Shown here: piece by piece, positions 24,452 to 35,109 of the stretch
Position numbering within the stretch: position 1 is the first letter of the stretch
Layout: each line of letters begins with the position of its first letter
From: Chlamydomonas reinhardtii
Taxonomy: Eukaryota; Chlorophyta; Chlorophyceae; Chlamydomonadales; Chlamydomonadaceae
DNA length: 64,000 nucleotides
NCBI RefSeq assembly: GCF_000002595.2
Contig: NC_057015.1
Span: 1,897,932 to 1,961,931, forward strand
Reading direction: 5' to 3'
Program-made: the position numbers and the translations under genes
The notes under the pieces: model-generated
The model's input: only the letters and a program-made list of their open reading frames with translations
Databases searched by the model: none
Told to the model about the DNA's origin: nothing

Positions 24452-24961
24452 TGTTGCCTAGATTAGTGAAAAGGTTTTGGTCTGGTTAGATTATCAGAGA
24501 TCCACAGAGCAAGAAAGGTCGCGTTGCTCGGGCTCAGGCGAATTGTACCGCTTACTAGTTGGTACAGCGTTACAAGAGCTTTATGGAAGTCTGCGAATTC
24601 TTAGCGACACAAAATCGCAAGCAGCGACGGTGCTTGCGGTTTGCCCATGCAACATGCACATCGGAGCGCGCGCAGAGTGCATGCTACGTCTCCGTTATCT
24701 CCACATTCACATACATGTACTTGCTTTCAAGTATGCAGTTGCGCAGTAAAGCTGAAGGGCTGTAGTTGGAGCAAAATCCCCTGCTTTCTACCCTCTCGCA
24801 ATCACTTTGCCATGTCTGGTGTTCTTTATATAGAGACCTTATAATCCTAGCCAGGGATCGCATTCAAGACAGTGTCTTGGCGCCAGGCGCGCCAAATGGG
24901 CAGGACTGCTCTGGCAAACCAGCCGTAGGCGTGGTGCTGAAGGCAGTAGGACAAAGCAGAC
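24452..24961. promoter_or_regulatory. shared divergent promoter, CHLI2 and MED27
   Basis: 510 bp between head-to-head start codons. TATATAGA occurs at about 24827-24836. No light-responsive element can be asserted by eye. Confidence 0.4.
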
Positions 24962-27900
24962 ATGAACGCGGCGCAGGGCGGAGCGGCGCCTCAGGGCGCT
25001 GAGGCGACGGGGACCGCTGCGGTGAACCCGAAATCCACGACGGTGACGCCACCCTCCGCAGCACTTGGGCACCTCAAGGAGGCGTTGCGCATCCTCGAGA
25101 ACACCCACACACTGGTGAGCACTCATGTGGGAAAGGAACCCCGTGCTAGCACTGCGCGCGTATGGCAGCTGTGTGCAGAAGCGGGCGTGGGATGCGGGCT
25201 GGGGTCGACAGGCCCAAATTTGAGCCCACGAACCCTGACACCGGGCCCTGAGGTCCCTTGCGCTCCCTGCACACGAGCTCACAGTTCACGGGCATGAAGG
25301 CCAAAGTGGTGTATGCGTGCGGCGAGGGCCACTTGCTGGCGGCTGACGATGGGCGGCAATACCTGGCGCGAGTCATCAAGGTAAACTGGCTTTGGTGAGA
25401 GTCCCATGCGCTCACAGTTCACAGGCTGATGCGCTTGATACCCCAGCACCCCATCAGTTGTATTTTGCTAGTGGCTGAAAGGGTGCTTGCTCGCTGGGTG
25501 CAGACGCTGGATGACGAGCACCGCGCCATTCGGGCGGGTATGCCGCGCTTCAATGCGGCCATTGATATTGCGAAAGCGGTTGGCAAGGCCTCGTCCCGGG
25601 CCAACGCGGCGGCAGCGGCCACCGGGGCCGTAGGACGCGCAGGCTCAGCCACAACCGCCGCCGCCGCTGCGGCCGCAGCGGCAGCCGCTGGGCCAGAGAG
25701 CTCCGCAGCCGCTGCGCTGCGGAGCCACTGCCGCAGCGTGGCGACGGCTCTGGACTGCGCCCTGACGGAGTCGCTGCTGGCAGGCGCCGCGGCGGAGGCA
25801 GCTCTGGAGCGGAAAGCCAAACGCCAGCGCCTTGGTGTGTCGGGGGGCGTATGTGCGTGTGTGTGCTTGTGCATTTGAATCTGCATCGCTTGCTCTGTCT
25901 CATAAGATTACGTTTGCATGTACGTACGTAAATTTACATGTGTGCACTGCTTGCTCTCTTATGTACAGTGTGTACAATGCTAGGGACACGGTTACCAAAG
26001 GAGCACCGCACACCTTCCCCTCTTACAGAAGCGGACTCAAGTGCCGCGGCAGCTGTCGCGGGCGCGCCGGCTACCGCCACCAGCCCCAGCACAGCCGGCG
26101 CGGCGCCTGGAGTGTCCTCGCCCACCCTCATGCCGTCCTCACCACCCACGCGCAGCGCTGCTTCCAGCGCATTCGCGTCCGCCGCCCCGTCCTCAGCCCA
26201 TTCGCCGCTGCGCGCGGTGGAGCTACTCGGCGTGCTGCTGCGTGTACGCGCGCTGGATGGGCCCGCGGGCGGCGTGGGGCCCACGCAAACGAACAACAGT
26301 GCGGGCACTGGCAGCTTGTTGGGCGGCATGCGGCTGCACGTGTTGGATGACGGCGGCAACCCCCTCGCGCTGCCGTCGAGTCTGCCGGCAGCGGTAGCAG
26401 CAGCCATAGCCGCGGCGTCGGGGCCAGGCGCTGGTGGCGGCGCCAGCACTGCTGGTGGCAGTGGCGCCTCTGGTGGCCCGGGTGCGGGCGCCAGCGGGCC
26501 GGTGAGCTGGGGCGTGCTCAGCGGAAGCTGGCTGCAGCAGGTGGACAGCAATTTACTGGCCACGGCAGCGGCCCGCATTTCGCACGCGACACAGGTGCGT
26601 AGTAGTGTCTCCTGGCCTTTATGCTCCGTAGCCTCTGTCGTTTGAACACCACGAATGGCATACAAAGCAGATTGTTCGCATCTTCGCGCGGCGGGTAGTC
26701 CGCTGCCCCGCGTTGCAACTGCTATTAGGCTGTCCTCGACCCATGCGCCCAGGTGCGCATGCTGCTGCCGGGCGTGTTCGTGGCCAACGTGTTGCTGGAG
26801 GCGCCGGGGAGCGCCGTGCCGCTGCGGGTGGTGGTGGACGCGGCCGACAGGTGCGTGTATGTGTTCCAATGCGGAAATGGCAGGGGCAATGGTTACCTTG
26901 TTGCCGCACTGGCGGCGCCAGAATATGGGCGGGCTAGGTACGTACTATGCGTACGTACTATGCCGTGTGCCGCCAATTGAGCTCAGTCGCTTGCGGTCGA
27001 CTTGCCGGTATGCAGGGCGTTCGACCTCGACCCGTGGGCGACGCCAACGCCTCAGGTGCGACACGCATACCATGGGGCTGTCGGCAGACCATTGGCCTGT
27101 CGTGCCTTGTTTTGCGTTGGTGCTGCCGCCAAAAGACCTAAACGAGATGAGGGGTGTTACGTGGCGGTGGGGCTTTGGCGGGCTTCGGCTTGGCTTCGAC
27201 TCATGCGCGTAGCGCTATGAAGGTCGGCAGTCAACCAGGGGGTGGGTGTTTCTCTCTGGGCCGGAGACGGTCCCTCGCGGCGTGGGTACGGTGTGCCCCC
27301 GCTTGTCGGACTGTCCCTTCAATTGTAATTCGCATCCATACCATGGGGGGAGGGTGGTTTCCCTTCGGGCCGGAGATGGTCCCTCTTGACCTGGGTGCGG
27401 GGCACCCTTGCTTGGTCGGACTGTCCCTTCTTTGTAATGTCGCAATCATACCATCCAGCGCCGCACAAAGGCAACATCATGCAGATTCCCCAGGTCTCCT
27501 TCCACGCATACCTCATCAGGGCTACGCATCCACGGCTGTCAACCTTCCACACGCCTTGCCTCTCCGCAGGTGTTCCGTCGCCTCAGTGCGCTCGCCACCC
27601 GCGTGCTCGCCTACTTTATCAAGCGCGCGCCGCTCAACGGCGAAGCCGCCCCTGCCCCCGGCAGCTCCGGTGTCGATGCTCCTGCCGCCGCCTCCAGCCC
27701 CACCCGGCCGCTCTCCGCGGCTGCGGGTCCCAGCTCTCCGGGGTCACCACCTGGAGCAAACGGGCTTCCGACGAGCGTCGCTGCGCCGGTGGCTGTGCCG
27801 GCGGCCGAGGCGGCATGTGCGCCGGGTCCGAGCGGCTCGGCCCTTGAGGACCTGTTGCTGTGGCTGTTGGGCTGCCGCGACCTGTTCTCCAAGCGCTGCG

Positions 27901-28363
27901 CCGCCACCGGCCGCCTCATGGCGTGGGACCCGTCCGTGCAGTTCCCGGTGCCGCCCGTCTTCCGGCCCTTCAAGTTAGTGCTTGCTGCTAGGGAGCGCAC
28001 CATGCTTGGCCTTTTTACAGTAACAAAAGCGGTGCACCTGCCTGTGTTGCTGATGAATGGGAGCGCTCAGGTACCGATATCCCACACCATGAGCATTTAC
28101 GCCAACACATCCTGCTCCGCTGCCGACTTTATTTCCGCCCGGTCAGGCTTCCCCGCGAGGAGCTGCGGCTGCGGGCGCTGGACCTCTCGCGTGTGGCGGC
28201 CTACCACATGCACGTGGCCCCGGTGGAGCAGCTGGGCTGGGCGGAGGACGTGCCGGCGCAGGCGGCACTGGCGCTGGCCGGACAAGTAGCGGTCGGGAGC
28301 GTTGGTGGTGGAAGCGCGGGCGGAGGCACGGGGCAGCCACCTGCGGTGACGACCCCGTCCTAG
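24962..28363 (+). CDS. MED27: Mediator complex subunit 27
   Basis: Eight exons: 24962-25114, 25285-25380, 25504-25834, 26029-26594, 26753-26850, 27016-27055, 27570-27973 and 28147-28363 (TAG). Phases agree and give 634 aa. The recognisable part is C-terminal: LLLWLLGCRDLFSKRC, TGRLMAWDP, PPVFRPFK and AAYHMHVAP. These match the plant MED27 pattern of a short Cys-containing domain, a PP-RP motif and a final A-YH. An N-terminal helix with ALGHLKEALRILENTHTL fits the Mediator tail/head subunit start. MED27 helps RNA polymerase II respond to activators. Long Ala/Gly/Ser-rich inserts (residues about 130-180 and 195-370) make it roughly twice the plant length. The canonical CxxC pairs are only partly kept. 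A LINE begins 171 bp after the stop. Confidence 0.7.
27213..27452 (+). repeat. dispersed repeat family B, tandem dimer in MED27 intron 6
   Basis: Two head-to-tail units of about 115-120 bp, each ending TTGTAAT followed by a CATACCAT-like stretch. The second is closest to the single copy at 14067-14205. Each unit carries a TGTAA in the sense of MED27. Confidence 0.85.
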
Positions 28364-28524
28364 CAGGCGGTTGAAGCGTGCGGTTGTCGAGGTTGTGTGC
28401 TTGGACCCAGAGCTCGGTCTGTTACCTTCGTACTAGTGTAGCGACCGGTGTGGGGTAGTCCATCGAGTAACACAGATGACGAAGATGGCTTAAAATTCGA
28501 AACGGAGACAAGCACGACAGATGC

Positions 28525-28534
28525 TGTCGTATGG
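28525..28534. repeat. target-site duplication, LINE copy 1 (3' side)
   Basis: TGTCGTATGG is repeated exactly at 35195-35204 on the other side of the element. Confidence 0.85.
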
Positions 28535-28543
28535 ATGCGGATG

Positions 28544-28548
28544 TTACA
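28544..28548 (-). terminator. poly(A) signal at LINE 3' end
   Basis: TGTAA in the element transcript, 9 nt before its terminus. The same placement occurs in copy 2 (35316-35320, 8 nt before its end), as if the host cleavage site defined the RNA 3' end used for target-primed reverse transcription. Confidence 0.6.
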
Positions 28549-28868
28549 GAGGGGACAGTCCCAGCTCCCGAAGACGCCGAGCCATCACATGCTATCAGGG
28601 CCCAACCCCGACTTTGCTGCAAACCCTCCCGCGGGCAAAGTCCGTGTGACTCCGCGCACAGTGAGTCCTAGCCAAGCCTCAACCCGCCAGAGCCCCACCG
28701 CTGTGCCTCAACGCCACAAGCCTAGGCACAGGAGTGCCGGGAAACGTCTAGGCCGCAGGACACACGCACAGCGCACGCACTAACCAGGGCGCAAGCGTCC
28801 AGGTACTAGAACGGTCGCCCACACGTGCATCCTGCCCACACACATAGCCACCAACCACGCACAACCTC

Positions 28869-31800
28869 TCACGGCGAGGGGGGCGGGGAATCAGCGTCAT
28901 ACGGCAAGCGCAAAACCATGCCGTCACCAACAGCCCGAGATATGAAGGGATGCGCAAACGGCACAGCGTCCCAACCCTTCGGCCTGACACCCAAAGTCAC
29001 AAACGTCTGGAGACGACCCCAGAAGTCAGCTACGACGGCAAGTCCAATGCTCAGCACCCGGGCCGACGGCAGCTTCGCTCGCGCCGCCAACCCGGCCATA
29101 ACCACACGCTGCCGACCAAAGTCCAGGGCAGACATAGCAGCGAGACACACCACATCCCACACAGGTGGCGCAAGCCCCGCAGGCGGGCGCACTAACCACA
29201 ACTCCTCACGAGAGAAGGCACTTAGAGCCTCCTCCGGCAGGAAACCCATAGCCATCCCCATACTTTCCCGCAGTGACAGCGCAACAGTGCAGTCCCAAAA
29301 CCAATGACGCCGGTCCCCATCCTGCATGTCCACCCCACACGCCCAACACGGGTCAACAGTAACGCCTCGCGCCCGCTCGCTAGCATGCCGTGGAAACGCC
29401 CAGCAAGCGTTGGCGGCCACACGCCACAGTGCTTCCTTATGATGATTCTCCCATTTCAGCGACCACAAGCGGGCCAAGGTGCACACGAAGGCCCCCGCCG
29501 CCAGGGCAGCCCCCACCCCCGACACACCCGCATCGCACACATACTGCAAATGCTTAGCCTTCAGGGCGGCTAACTGTGGAGCCATTTGTAGCACGGTCCC
29601 CGCCTTCACCGTGTAGGCAGTGAGCAGGATGGGCGGCCCCCCGCACTGCAACCATCCAAGTCCCCGCACCACCCGTTGCACCGACTCCGCCGTAGCACTC
29701 ACGACGTCGGCCACCGGGAGCGGCAGCGCGGCGGCAGGCCCCCGAGCCAGCTGGGCCGCACGCGCGGCGGCAGCCCAGCCAGCGGGAAGAAGGGCCACCG
29801 CCGCCGCAAACCGGTCGGCCGCCTCTTGAGGCGACGCCGGCCCCGGCAGGGGCGACGGCAGGCGTGCCCGCGTGCTCCAGTGCAGCACCCGCCTCCACAC
29901 AGCAGTCACATACATATCCGCACACGCTTCACCAGACCGGGAGCCCTCCGCCCAAGGGCTTGTCAATGCCTGCCGCAGTTCGTTCAGGCCGTCATGCGCT
30001 GCAACCAGCTGGCCCACACACGCCAGTCCCGGCAGAGCGAACAAATCCGCGAAAGCCAATTCCCACGTGCGGCCGTCCACACACAGCGCCGGGTTAGCCC
30101 ACAACGGCACATGACTCACCCACGCGCCCGGCTCGGGCGGCGCCACAAGAGTCACCGCGGGCAATGCAGTCATGGCTTTCAGCAGGCGCGCAAACGGCTT
30201 GCCCGCCGGGGTGAGCGGCTTATTCAGCACACGGTCCGCGGCCCCCCGCACCAAGAAACGCAGGGGCGTTGCCGCCGGGTGCACCTGGCGCAGCCACGCC
30301 GCCGCGACCCGGGTCCACGGGGGCACGTACGGCAGCAGACCACACACACCCAACACACACCGGACCGCGAGACCGGCTTGCCGCGCTTTCACATGCGGCA
30401 CCAGCGGCAACAGGCCCGCCCCCCCCACCGCCGGAGGCAGTTGCATAAGGTCAATGGAGAGGCCAACCGGGCGTGCATGTGGGCTGGCATCAAACTGGGC
30501 CGGCGACAGTCGCCGATCCACCACCGCCGCCACCCTGGCTAGCAGCCGGTCCACAACGTACAGTTGGGGAAGACCCGCAAATTCCAAATGATACAGGACC
30601 TTGCCCAAAGCATAAGCCGACGCCGCGGCCGCCCGACCAAACATGGACACGGGCATGCGCGCGATTTTGCTCAGCACCCCCATCACGGCCTCAAACGGAA
30701 CTGGTGGGGAGCATGCGCCCCAATCCCCGTAATGCACCCCTAGTGACTTGGCCGCCGGCACCACACGCCAGCCAGGGGGCAGGGGCGGGCCAGCCATGCC
30801 GGCCGGCAGGGCGCCAGCACCGCCGACCGTCCCCATCACCATCAGTTCAACTTTAGTCATATTTAACCGTTGTCCAGACGCCCGCCGAAACACATCCATG
30901 TCCGCCAGGAACCCCGGCACCGCCTGAAACCCCTCCAGAAACGGCGTGCAATCATCCGCATACTGGGACGCCAGCACCGACGCAAGGTTAGCGAGCACAC
31001 CATGCCCCCGGCTGCGTAGCCATGACAGAAGGGCTTGTGCCACAGCGAGGTAGAGCAACGGAGCCAACGGGCAGCCCTGCCGCACGCCCGCCATCAACGG
31101 CACCCATCCTGACACACGTCCATTCACCAACGCCGCCCCACGTGTATCAGTTAACAGGCGGGACACCCACGTAAGAAAGCCCGCCCCCACGCCCATGCGC
31201 TCCAGACACGCGAGCAGAAAAGAGCGGTCCACCGTATCATACGCCTTGTAAAAGTCGAGGAAGGCCGCCACAGCCGGGGCCTTTTTGGCGGCTTTCAACA
31301 GGCCAGGAGTAAGTTGGAGCAAGAGGACGTTATCGGCAATGCGACGGTCCGTCAGAAACGCAGTTTGCTCAGGGTCTATGACACGCCCAAACACCGGTTG
31401 CAGTCGCAAGCACAACACCCGGGCAAGGGTGCGGTAATCGGTATCCGTCAGCGTGATGGGGCGATAATTAGAGGGCTCGGTAGGGTCGCCCGACTTAAAG
31501 AAGAAAGACCACACGCCATCCAGGAGCCCGTCAGGCACCCCAGCCCCCTCCCCCACCGCCGTAAACACATCCGCTAGGACCGGCGCAAAATCACTGTCAT
31601 AGTGTTGGTATAACTCCACCGGTATGCCGTCAGGGCCCGCCGCGCGCCCAGCCGGCGCAGCGGCTAGCGCCGCGCGCACCTCCGCCGCCGAGACCGCAAC
31701 CCGCCCCAGCTGATCCGCCTCTTCGGCTGTACACCGGCGCCCGTGCTGTTGCAGCGCATCCAGGACTTGCGTGCGGGCATCCGGAGCGGGCGGCGGCGCG

Positions 31801-33188
31801 GCACTGACGTCCCTCCAGTACCGCGCCATCACCTGCCCCATGACCGTGGGGTCGGATGTAGTGGTGCCATTGGGCTGTTTCAACTTGGCAATCACGCGCG
31901 GCCCACCCGCCGGCCGCAGCGTGCGCGTGAGGAGAGGGCAGGGCTTCTCGCCGCCACGCAGCCACGCGTGGCGCGTACGTCGCGCCGCGCCGGCGGCCGC
32001 GGCCACGGCGGCCTCCGCCGCCGTGCACCGCGCCCGCACGGCCGCCTGCGCCGCCACCTGCACATCACCGCCAGCCTCCACCGCGGCGGCAGCTGCTGCC
32101 GCCGCATCAAGCGCGGCCGCCTCCCGCTGGCTGGCGGCCACACGCCTCGTAACAGCTTCCCGGCTCAGGCGGTTGGCGGACGTGGCGGCAGCCCGTTTAA
32201 GGGCCGGCCACCACTCCAGCAGCTCAACAGGATCAGTAGGGCGTGCCGCCAGGGCCGTACCCAGCCAGGCACGGTAGTCACGATCCAAGTCTTTGAAGTC
32301 CCGGAAACCGAGGTGGGCCCTGGGCAGGCTCCGAGCGGGTGGCGCGGCTTCAGGCGACGCCGCAAGGGCAACCGTCACAAGCATATGATCGGAGGGCACC
32401 CCGGCGGCGACGCCGCACTCCAGGACCTGCGGTTCGAGGCCGCCACTGCACAGAATGCGGTCCAGCCGACTCGCCCCGTGGGGGTGGAAGAAGGTACACA
32501 CGCGGCGAGCCGGGTGGCGCCGCCGTAACACGTCAATGAGGCCAGGGCACGCCGCCGCCAGCGCGGCGGCTGCGGGTCCGTCGCTGCGCGCCCGGCCAGT
32601 GACGGTGTCCAGCGCCACATCTGCCACAAAGTTGAAGTCAGCTGCCAGGAGGTGCTCGCCCGAGCCCGACGCCCGAAGGCCCACCCACTCACGAATGAAA
32701 GCCTGCTGCGCTGTGGATGCCAGGGGAAAGTAGGCTGACGTCAGCGTGAAGGTGTGGCCACCCCACTGCAACTGCAAACTAACACCGCGGCCCGCCCACG
32801 CGCCAGCCGCCACCGACACGGCAGCTGCGCCGCCAGCGAGCACCATGGCGCCTTGCTGCAGGAGGCTCGACCGAATGAGGATTGCCGTACCGCCAGTAAC
32901 ACGACGGCCCTCCGGCTTCTGGGCCGGCGCCCACCACGCAGTCCACTCGCGTGCATGCAGCCGCTGAGCGGCTGCCGCCAGGTCCGCCGTGACAAGGTCG
33001 ATGTCCGAGTCAAGAACGTGCGTCTCTTGGAGACAGACCACATCCAGGCGCTGCCGTTCCCAGCAGCTCAGCAGGGCGTGCAGGCGCGAGCACCCCAGGT
33101 GGGGCACCCGCTTCCGCAGCCCCCGCACGTTATGCGACCCCACCCGCAAGGGCCGGGGCCCCGGAGCGGCCTGCTTCGGCCGCCGCAT
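28869..33188 (-). CDS. LINE ORF2: endonuclease-reverse transcriptase
   Basis: 1439 aa. Endonuclease at residues about 15-270: SHNVRGL, CLQETHV, ADFNFV, SRLDRIL and SDHMLV cover the active-site and DNA-contact blocks of APE-like LINE endonucleases. The reverse transcriptase follows: NYRPITLTD, FLDFYKAYDTVD, GVRQGCPLAPLLY and SQYADDC, with YADD at 743-746. At about 1281-1300 a Cys/His motif (CWAC, then HWFWDC) corresponds to the C-terminal zinc knuckle of L1-type ORF2. No RNase H domain is seen. The enzyme nicks target DNA and copies its RNA at the nick. The ATG overlaps the ORF1 stop in TAATG, with the A at 33188 shared, which suggests translation by termination-reinitiation. Confidence 0.92.
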   Translation of the reverse strand: MRRPKQAAPGPRPLRVGSHNVRGLRKRVPHLGCSRLHALLSCWERQRLDVVCLQETHVLDSDIDLVTADLAAAAQRLHAREWTAWWAPAQKPEGRRVTGGTAILIRSSLLQQGAMVLAGGAAAVSVAAGAWAGRGVSLQLQWGGHTFTLTSAYFPLASTAQQAFIREWVGLRASGSGEHLLAADFNFVADVALDTVTGRARSDGPAAAALAAACPGLIDVLRRRHPARRVCTFFHPHGASRLDRILCSGGLEPQVLECGVAAGVPSDHMLVTVALAASPEAAPPARSLPRAHLGFRDFKDLDRDYRAWLGTALAARPTDPVELLEWWPALKRAAATSANRLSREAVTRRVAASQREAAALDAAAAAAAAVEAGGDVQVAAQAAVRARCTAAEAAVAAAAGAARRTRHAWLRGGEKPCPLLTRTLRPAGGPRVIAKLKQPNGTTTSDPTVMGQVMARYWRDVSAAPPPAPDARTQVLDALQQHGRRCTAEEADQLGRVAVSAAEVRAALAAAPAGRAAGPDGIPVELYQHYDSDFAPVLADVFTAVGEGAGVPDGLLDGVWSFFFKSGDPTEPSNYRPITLTDTDYRTLARVLCLRLQPVFGRVIDPEQTAFLTDRRIADNVLLLQLTPGLLKAAKKAPAVAAFLDFYKAYDTVDRSFLLACLERMGVGAGFLTWVSRLLTDTRGAALVNGRVSGWVPLMAGVRQGCPLAPLLYLAVAQALLSWLRSRGHGVLANLASVLASQYADDCTPFLEGFQAVPGFLADMDVFRRASGQRLNMTKVELMVMGTVGGAGALPAGMAGPPLPPGWRVVPAAKSLGVHYGDWGACSPPVPFEAVMGVLSKIARMPVSMFGRAAAASAYALGKVLYHLEFAGLPQLYVVDRLLARVAAVVDRRLSPAQFDASPHARPVGLSIDLMQLPPAVGGAGLLPLVPHVKARQAGLAVRCVLGVCGLLPYVPPWTRVAAAWLRQVHPAATPLRFLVRGAADRVLNKPLTPAGKPFARLLKAMTALPAVTLVAPPEPGAWVSHVPLWANPALCVDGRTWELAFADLFALPGLACVGQLVAAHDGLNELRQALTSPWAEGSRSGEACADMYVTAVWRRVLHWSTRARLPSPLPGPASPQEAADRFAAAVALLPAGWAAAARAAQLARGPAAALPLPVADVVSATAESVQRVVRGLGWLQCGGPPILLTAYTVKAGTVLQMAPQLAALKAKHLQYVCDAGVSGVGAALAAGAFVCTLARLWSLKWENHHKEALWRVAANACWAFPRHASERARGVTVDPCWACGVDMQDGDRRHWFWDCTVALSLRESMGMAMGFLPEEALSAFSREELWLVRPPAGLAPPVWDVVCLAAMSALDFGRQRVVMAGLAARAKLPSARVLSIGLAVVADFWGRLQTFVTLGVRPKGWDAVPFAHPFISRAVGDGMVLRLPYDADSPPPSP

Positions 33189-35098
33189 TACTGCTGCCCG
33201 CCCCCGGGCGGGGCAACCGAGCTAACGTCCATGAAGTCGCCAGGACCGCCCCGCCGGCCCTGACACAGCAGCTTCGCGTTGGCATCCGGCGCTGTCTCCG
33301 CATCCCCCAGCAGCCCCTGCCCGACGCCGCCCGCCAGGCCCTCATCACCCACACCACCGTCGCTGCTCCACCCCGCGGGCAGGACCGCCGGGCCCACGAT
33401 GCCCCCCAAGCCCGCCGTTGACACCGGCGCGGCCGGCGGCGAGGCCGGCTCCACGCCCGCCGCAGCGGTGGCCTCTACGGCGGCCATCGTGCCACTCACG
33501 CCTGCTGTCGCGACCACCGCCGCGGCCGCCCCGGCCTCGGCCGCCGCCGGGGTGCCCGTGGCCCCGGCCGCTGCTGCCGCCGCCGCCGCGGCTGTTGCGG
33601 CGGCTCGCACCGCCGCCGCCGTCGCCAAGGCCTGTTTGGCCGCCTTGCTCTCCCGGATGGCCAGCGCCAGCGCCGCCTCGCCCGCCGCGGCCGCCGCCTG
33701 CGCCTGCTCCCGGCTCCGCTTGGGGGCCGCACGCCGGGCCGCAGCTGCCGCAGCGTCCAGCGCAGTCGGCGTCCGGTCCGGCATCACCTCATCGTCGTCA
33801 GGCATCGCCTCCATCGCGTCCGGGTCCACCAGCATGCGGAAGGGGTTGGGGTCAACCACCACCGCCGGCACCACGGCCGCATTCGCGGTCACCGCGGCGA
33901 AGACCGCCTGCACCAGCGACCGGACCACCAGCGCGTCCGCCTCTTCAGCCGCGGACACCACGCGGCCGCGGACCTTCTGCTGCCACGGGCGGGCGTCGCG
34001 GCCGCGGCCGCTGCCGGTGCCGTTGCCTCGGCCGTCGAGCCCAAGGCCCGCCGCGGCACCACGGCCGCCACCGTCGCCCACGCCCACGCCCACAGCCTCT
34101 GCGGCAGCAGCCGCCGCCGCCTTCAGCACCCCCACAGCGGCGGCATCCGCGCCCGCGGCAACCGCCGCGGCGACCGCCGCAGCCGCGGCCTCCGCCGCCG
34201 CGGTCGCCCTCACGGTCGCAGCCGCAGCCGCGGCCGCAGCCGCGGCCGCCGTGGCCGCCGCGTCCGGAGCCGCCGTGGCCGCCGCTCGGGCGGCAGCCGG
34301 GGCAGGCGGCGGGCGGCGCACCCGGCGCACCTGGGCCCCCCGGGCCGCCTGCGCGAGGTACCGATCGATGTCCTCCCGCTGGAAGATCACCTGACGCCCC
34401 CACCTGCCCAGTCCCACCGCGAAAGCGTCGTCGGCCGATGGCAGGCGCGCGGTGTCGCCCACCTTCACCAGCACTTGCCCACTCTGCAGCACGGGCTGCG
34501 AGAACTGGTATGAGAACACGTCCCGCTTAATCTCCTCTACTGGGGTACTCAAGAGGTGCTGCACGAGGTCCCGCTGTAGTCCCTCGGGCAGTCCGTGGGG
34601 CAGGCCGCTCACGCGCAGCCACCGCTTGCCCTTGGGGGGCCCCGCCTCCGAGTACTGCGCCTCAGCCTCCCAGCGAAGGCTGGGGATATCACCGGCGGCG
34701 GGAGCCACCACGCCGCCGCCCTCGTCCAACAGCTCCGACAGCTTAGGCTCCAGCTCGCACGGGAAGGTGGCATCGAACTGGATGCACACCACCGCCGCTG
34801 CGGCACCGCCCCCGCCACCGCGGCTAGTCACCGGGATGCCGAGGCGTTGCGCCGGCCCATCCACGCCGGCCGCCGCCGCCGCCAGCAGCAACGGCTCCCA
34901 CAGCAGACTAATGAGGCCATCCACCACCGCCTGCCGATTCTCTAGGAAGAAGGCGAGCGACTTGTCGCCCGAGTAAATTGCCCGAAATTTTGTCACGACC
35001 CAGGCACGGGCGTGCGCCTCGAGGTGCTGTAACACAGGTCGAGGCGTAGGTACTCTCAAGGCCTCAACCAACGGGCCTTTGCGGCGTTTCACGTTCAT
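33188..35098 (-). CDS. LINE ORF1: putative RNA-binding protein, Ala-rich
   Basis: 636 aa, starting at the first ATG after the 12-bp repeats and ending in the TAA of TAATG. Residues 1 to about 260 are ordinary in composition: an N-terminal basic MNVKRRKG, then a stretch GKRWLRVSGLPHGLPEGLQ that could start an RRM-like fold, as in other ORF1 proteins. Residues about 270-600 are extremely Ala-rich with Arg/Gly islands (GRGNGTGSGRGRDARPW). No CCHC knuckle or strong coiled coil was found. ORF1 proteins coat the element RNA; here that is inferred from position. The antisense strand of the Ala-rich part is also open over more than 370 codons, a composition effect. Confidence 0.85.
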   Translation of the reverse strand: MNVKRRKGPLVEALRVPTPRPVLQHLEAHARAWVVTKFRAIYSGDKSLAFFLENRQAVVDGLISLLWEPLLLAAAAAGVDGPAQRLGIPVTSRGGGGGAAAAVVCIQFDATFPCELEPKLSELLDEGGGVVAPAAGDIPSLRWEAEAQYSEAGPPKGKRWLRVSGLPHGLPEGLQRDLVQHLLSTPVEEIKRDVFSYQFSQPVLQSGQVLVKVGDTARLPSADDAFAVGLGRWGRQVIFQREDIDRYLAQAARGAQVRRVRRPPPAPAAARAAATAAPDAAATAAAAAAAAAAATVRATAAAEAAAAAVAAAVAAGADAAAVGVLKAAAAAAAEAVGVGVGDGGGRGAAAGLGLDGRGNGTGSGRGRDARPWQQKVRGRVVSAAEEADALVVRSLVQAVFAAVTANAAVVPAVVVDPNPFRMLVDPDAMEAMPDDDEVMPDRTPTALDAAAAAARRAAPKRSREQAQAAAAAGEAALALAIRESKAAKQALATAAAVRAAATAAAAAAAAAGATGTPAAAEAGAAAAVVATAGVSGTMAAVEATAAAGVEPASPPAAPVSTAGLGGIVGPAVLPAGWSSDGGVGDEGLAGGVGQGLLGDAETAPDANAKLLCQGRRGGPGDFMDVSSVAPPGGGQQ

Positions 35099-35109
35099 GT
35101 TACAAGTCG

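Noticed and set aside
33279-34530. Two plus-strand ORFs of 370 codons opposite LINE ORF1
   Set aside because: They are antisense to the Ala-rich tract of ORF1; GCC/GGC repeats stay open in several frames.
28869-35098. LTR retroelement as the source of the reverse transcriptase
   Set aside because: No long terminal repeats, protease, integrase or RNase H; an APE-type endonuclease, two ORFs and short target duplications point to a LINE.
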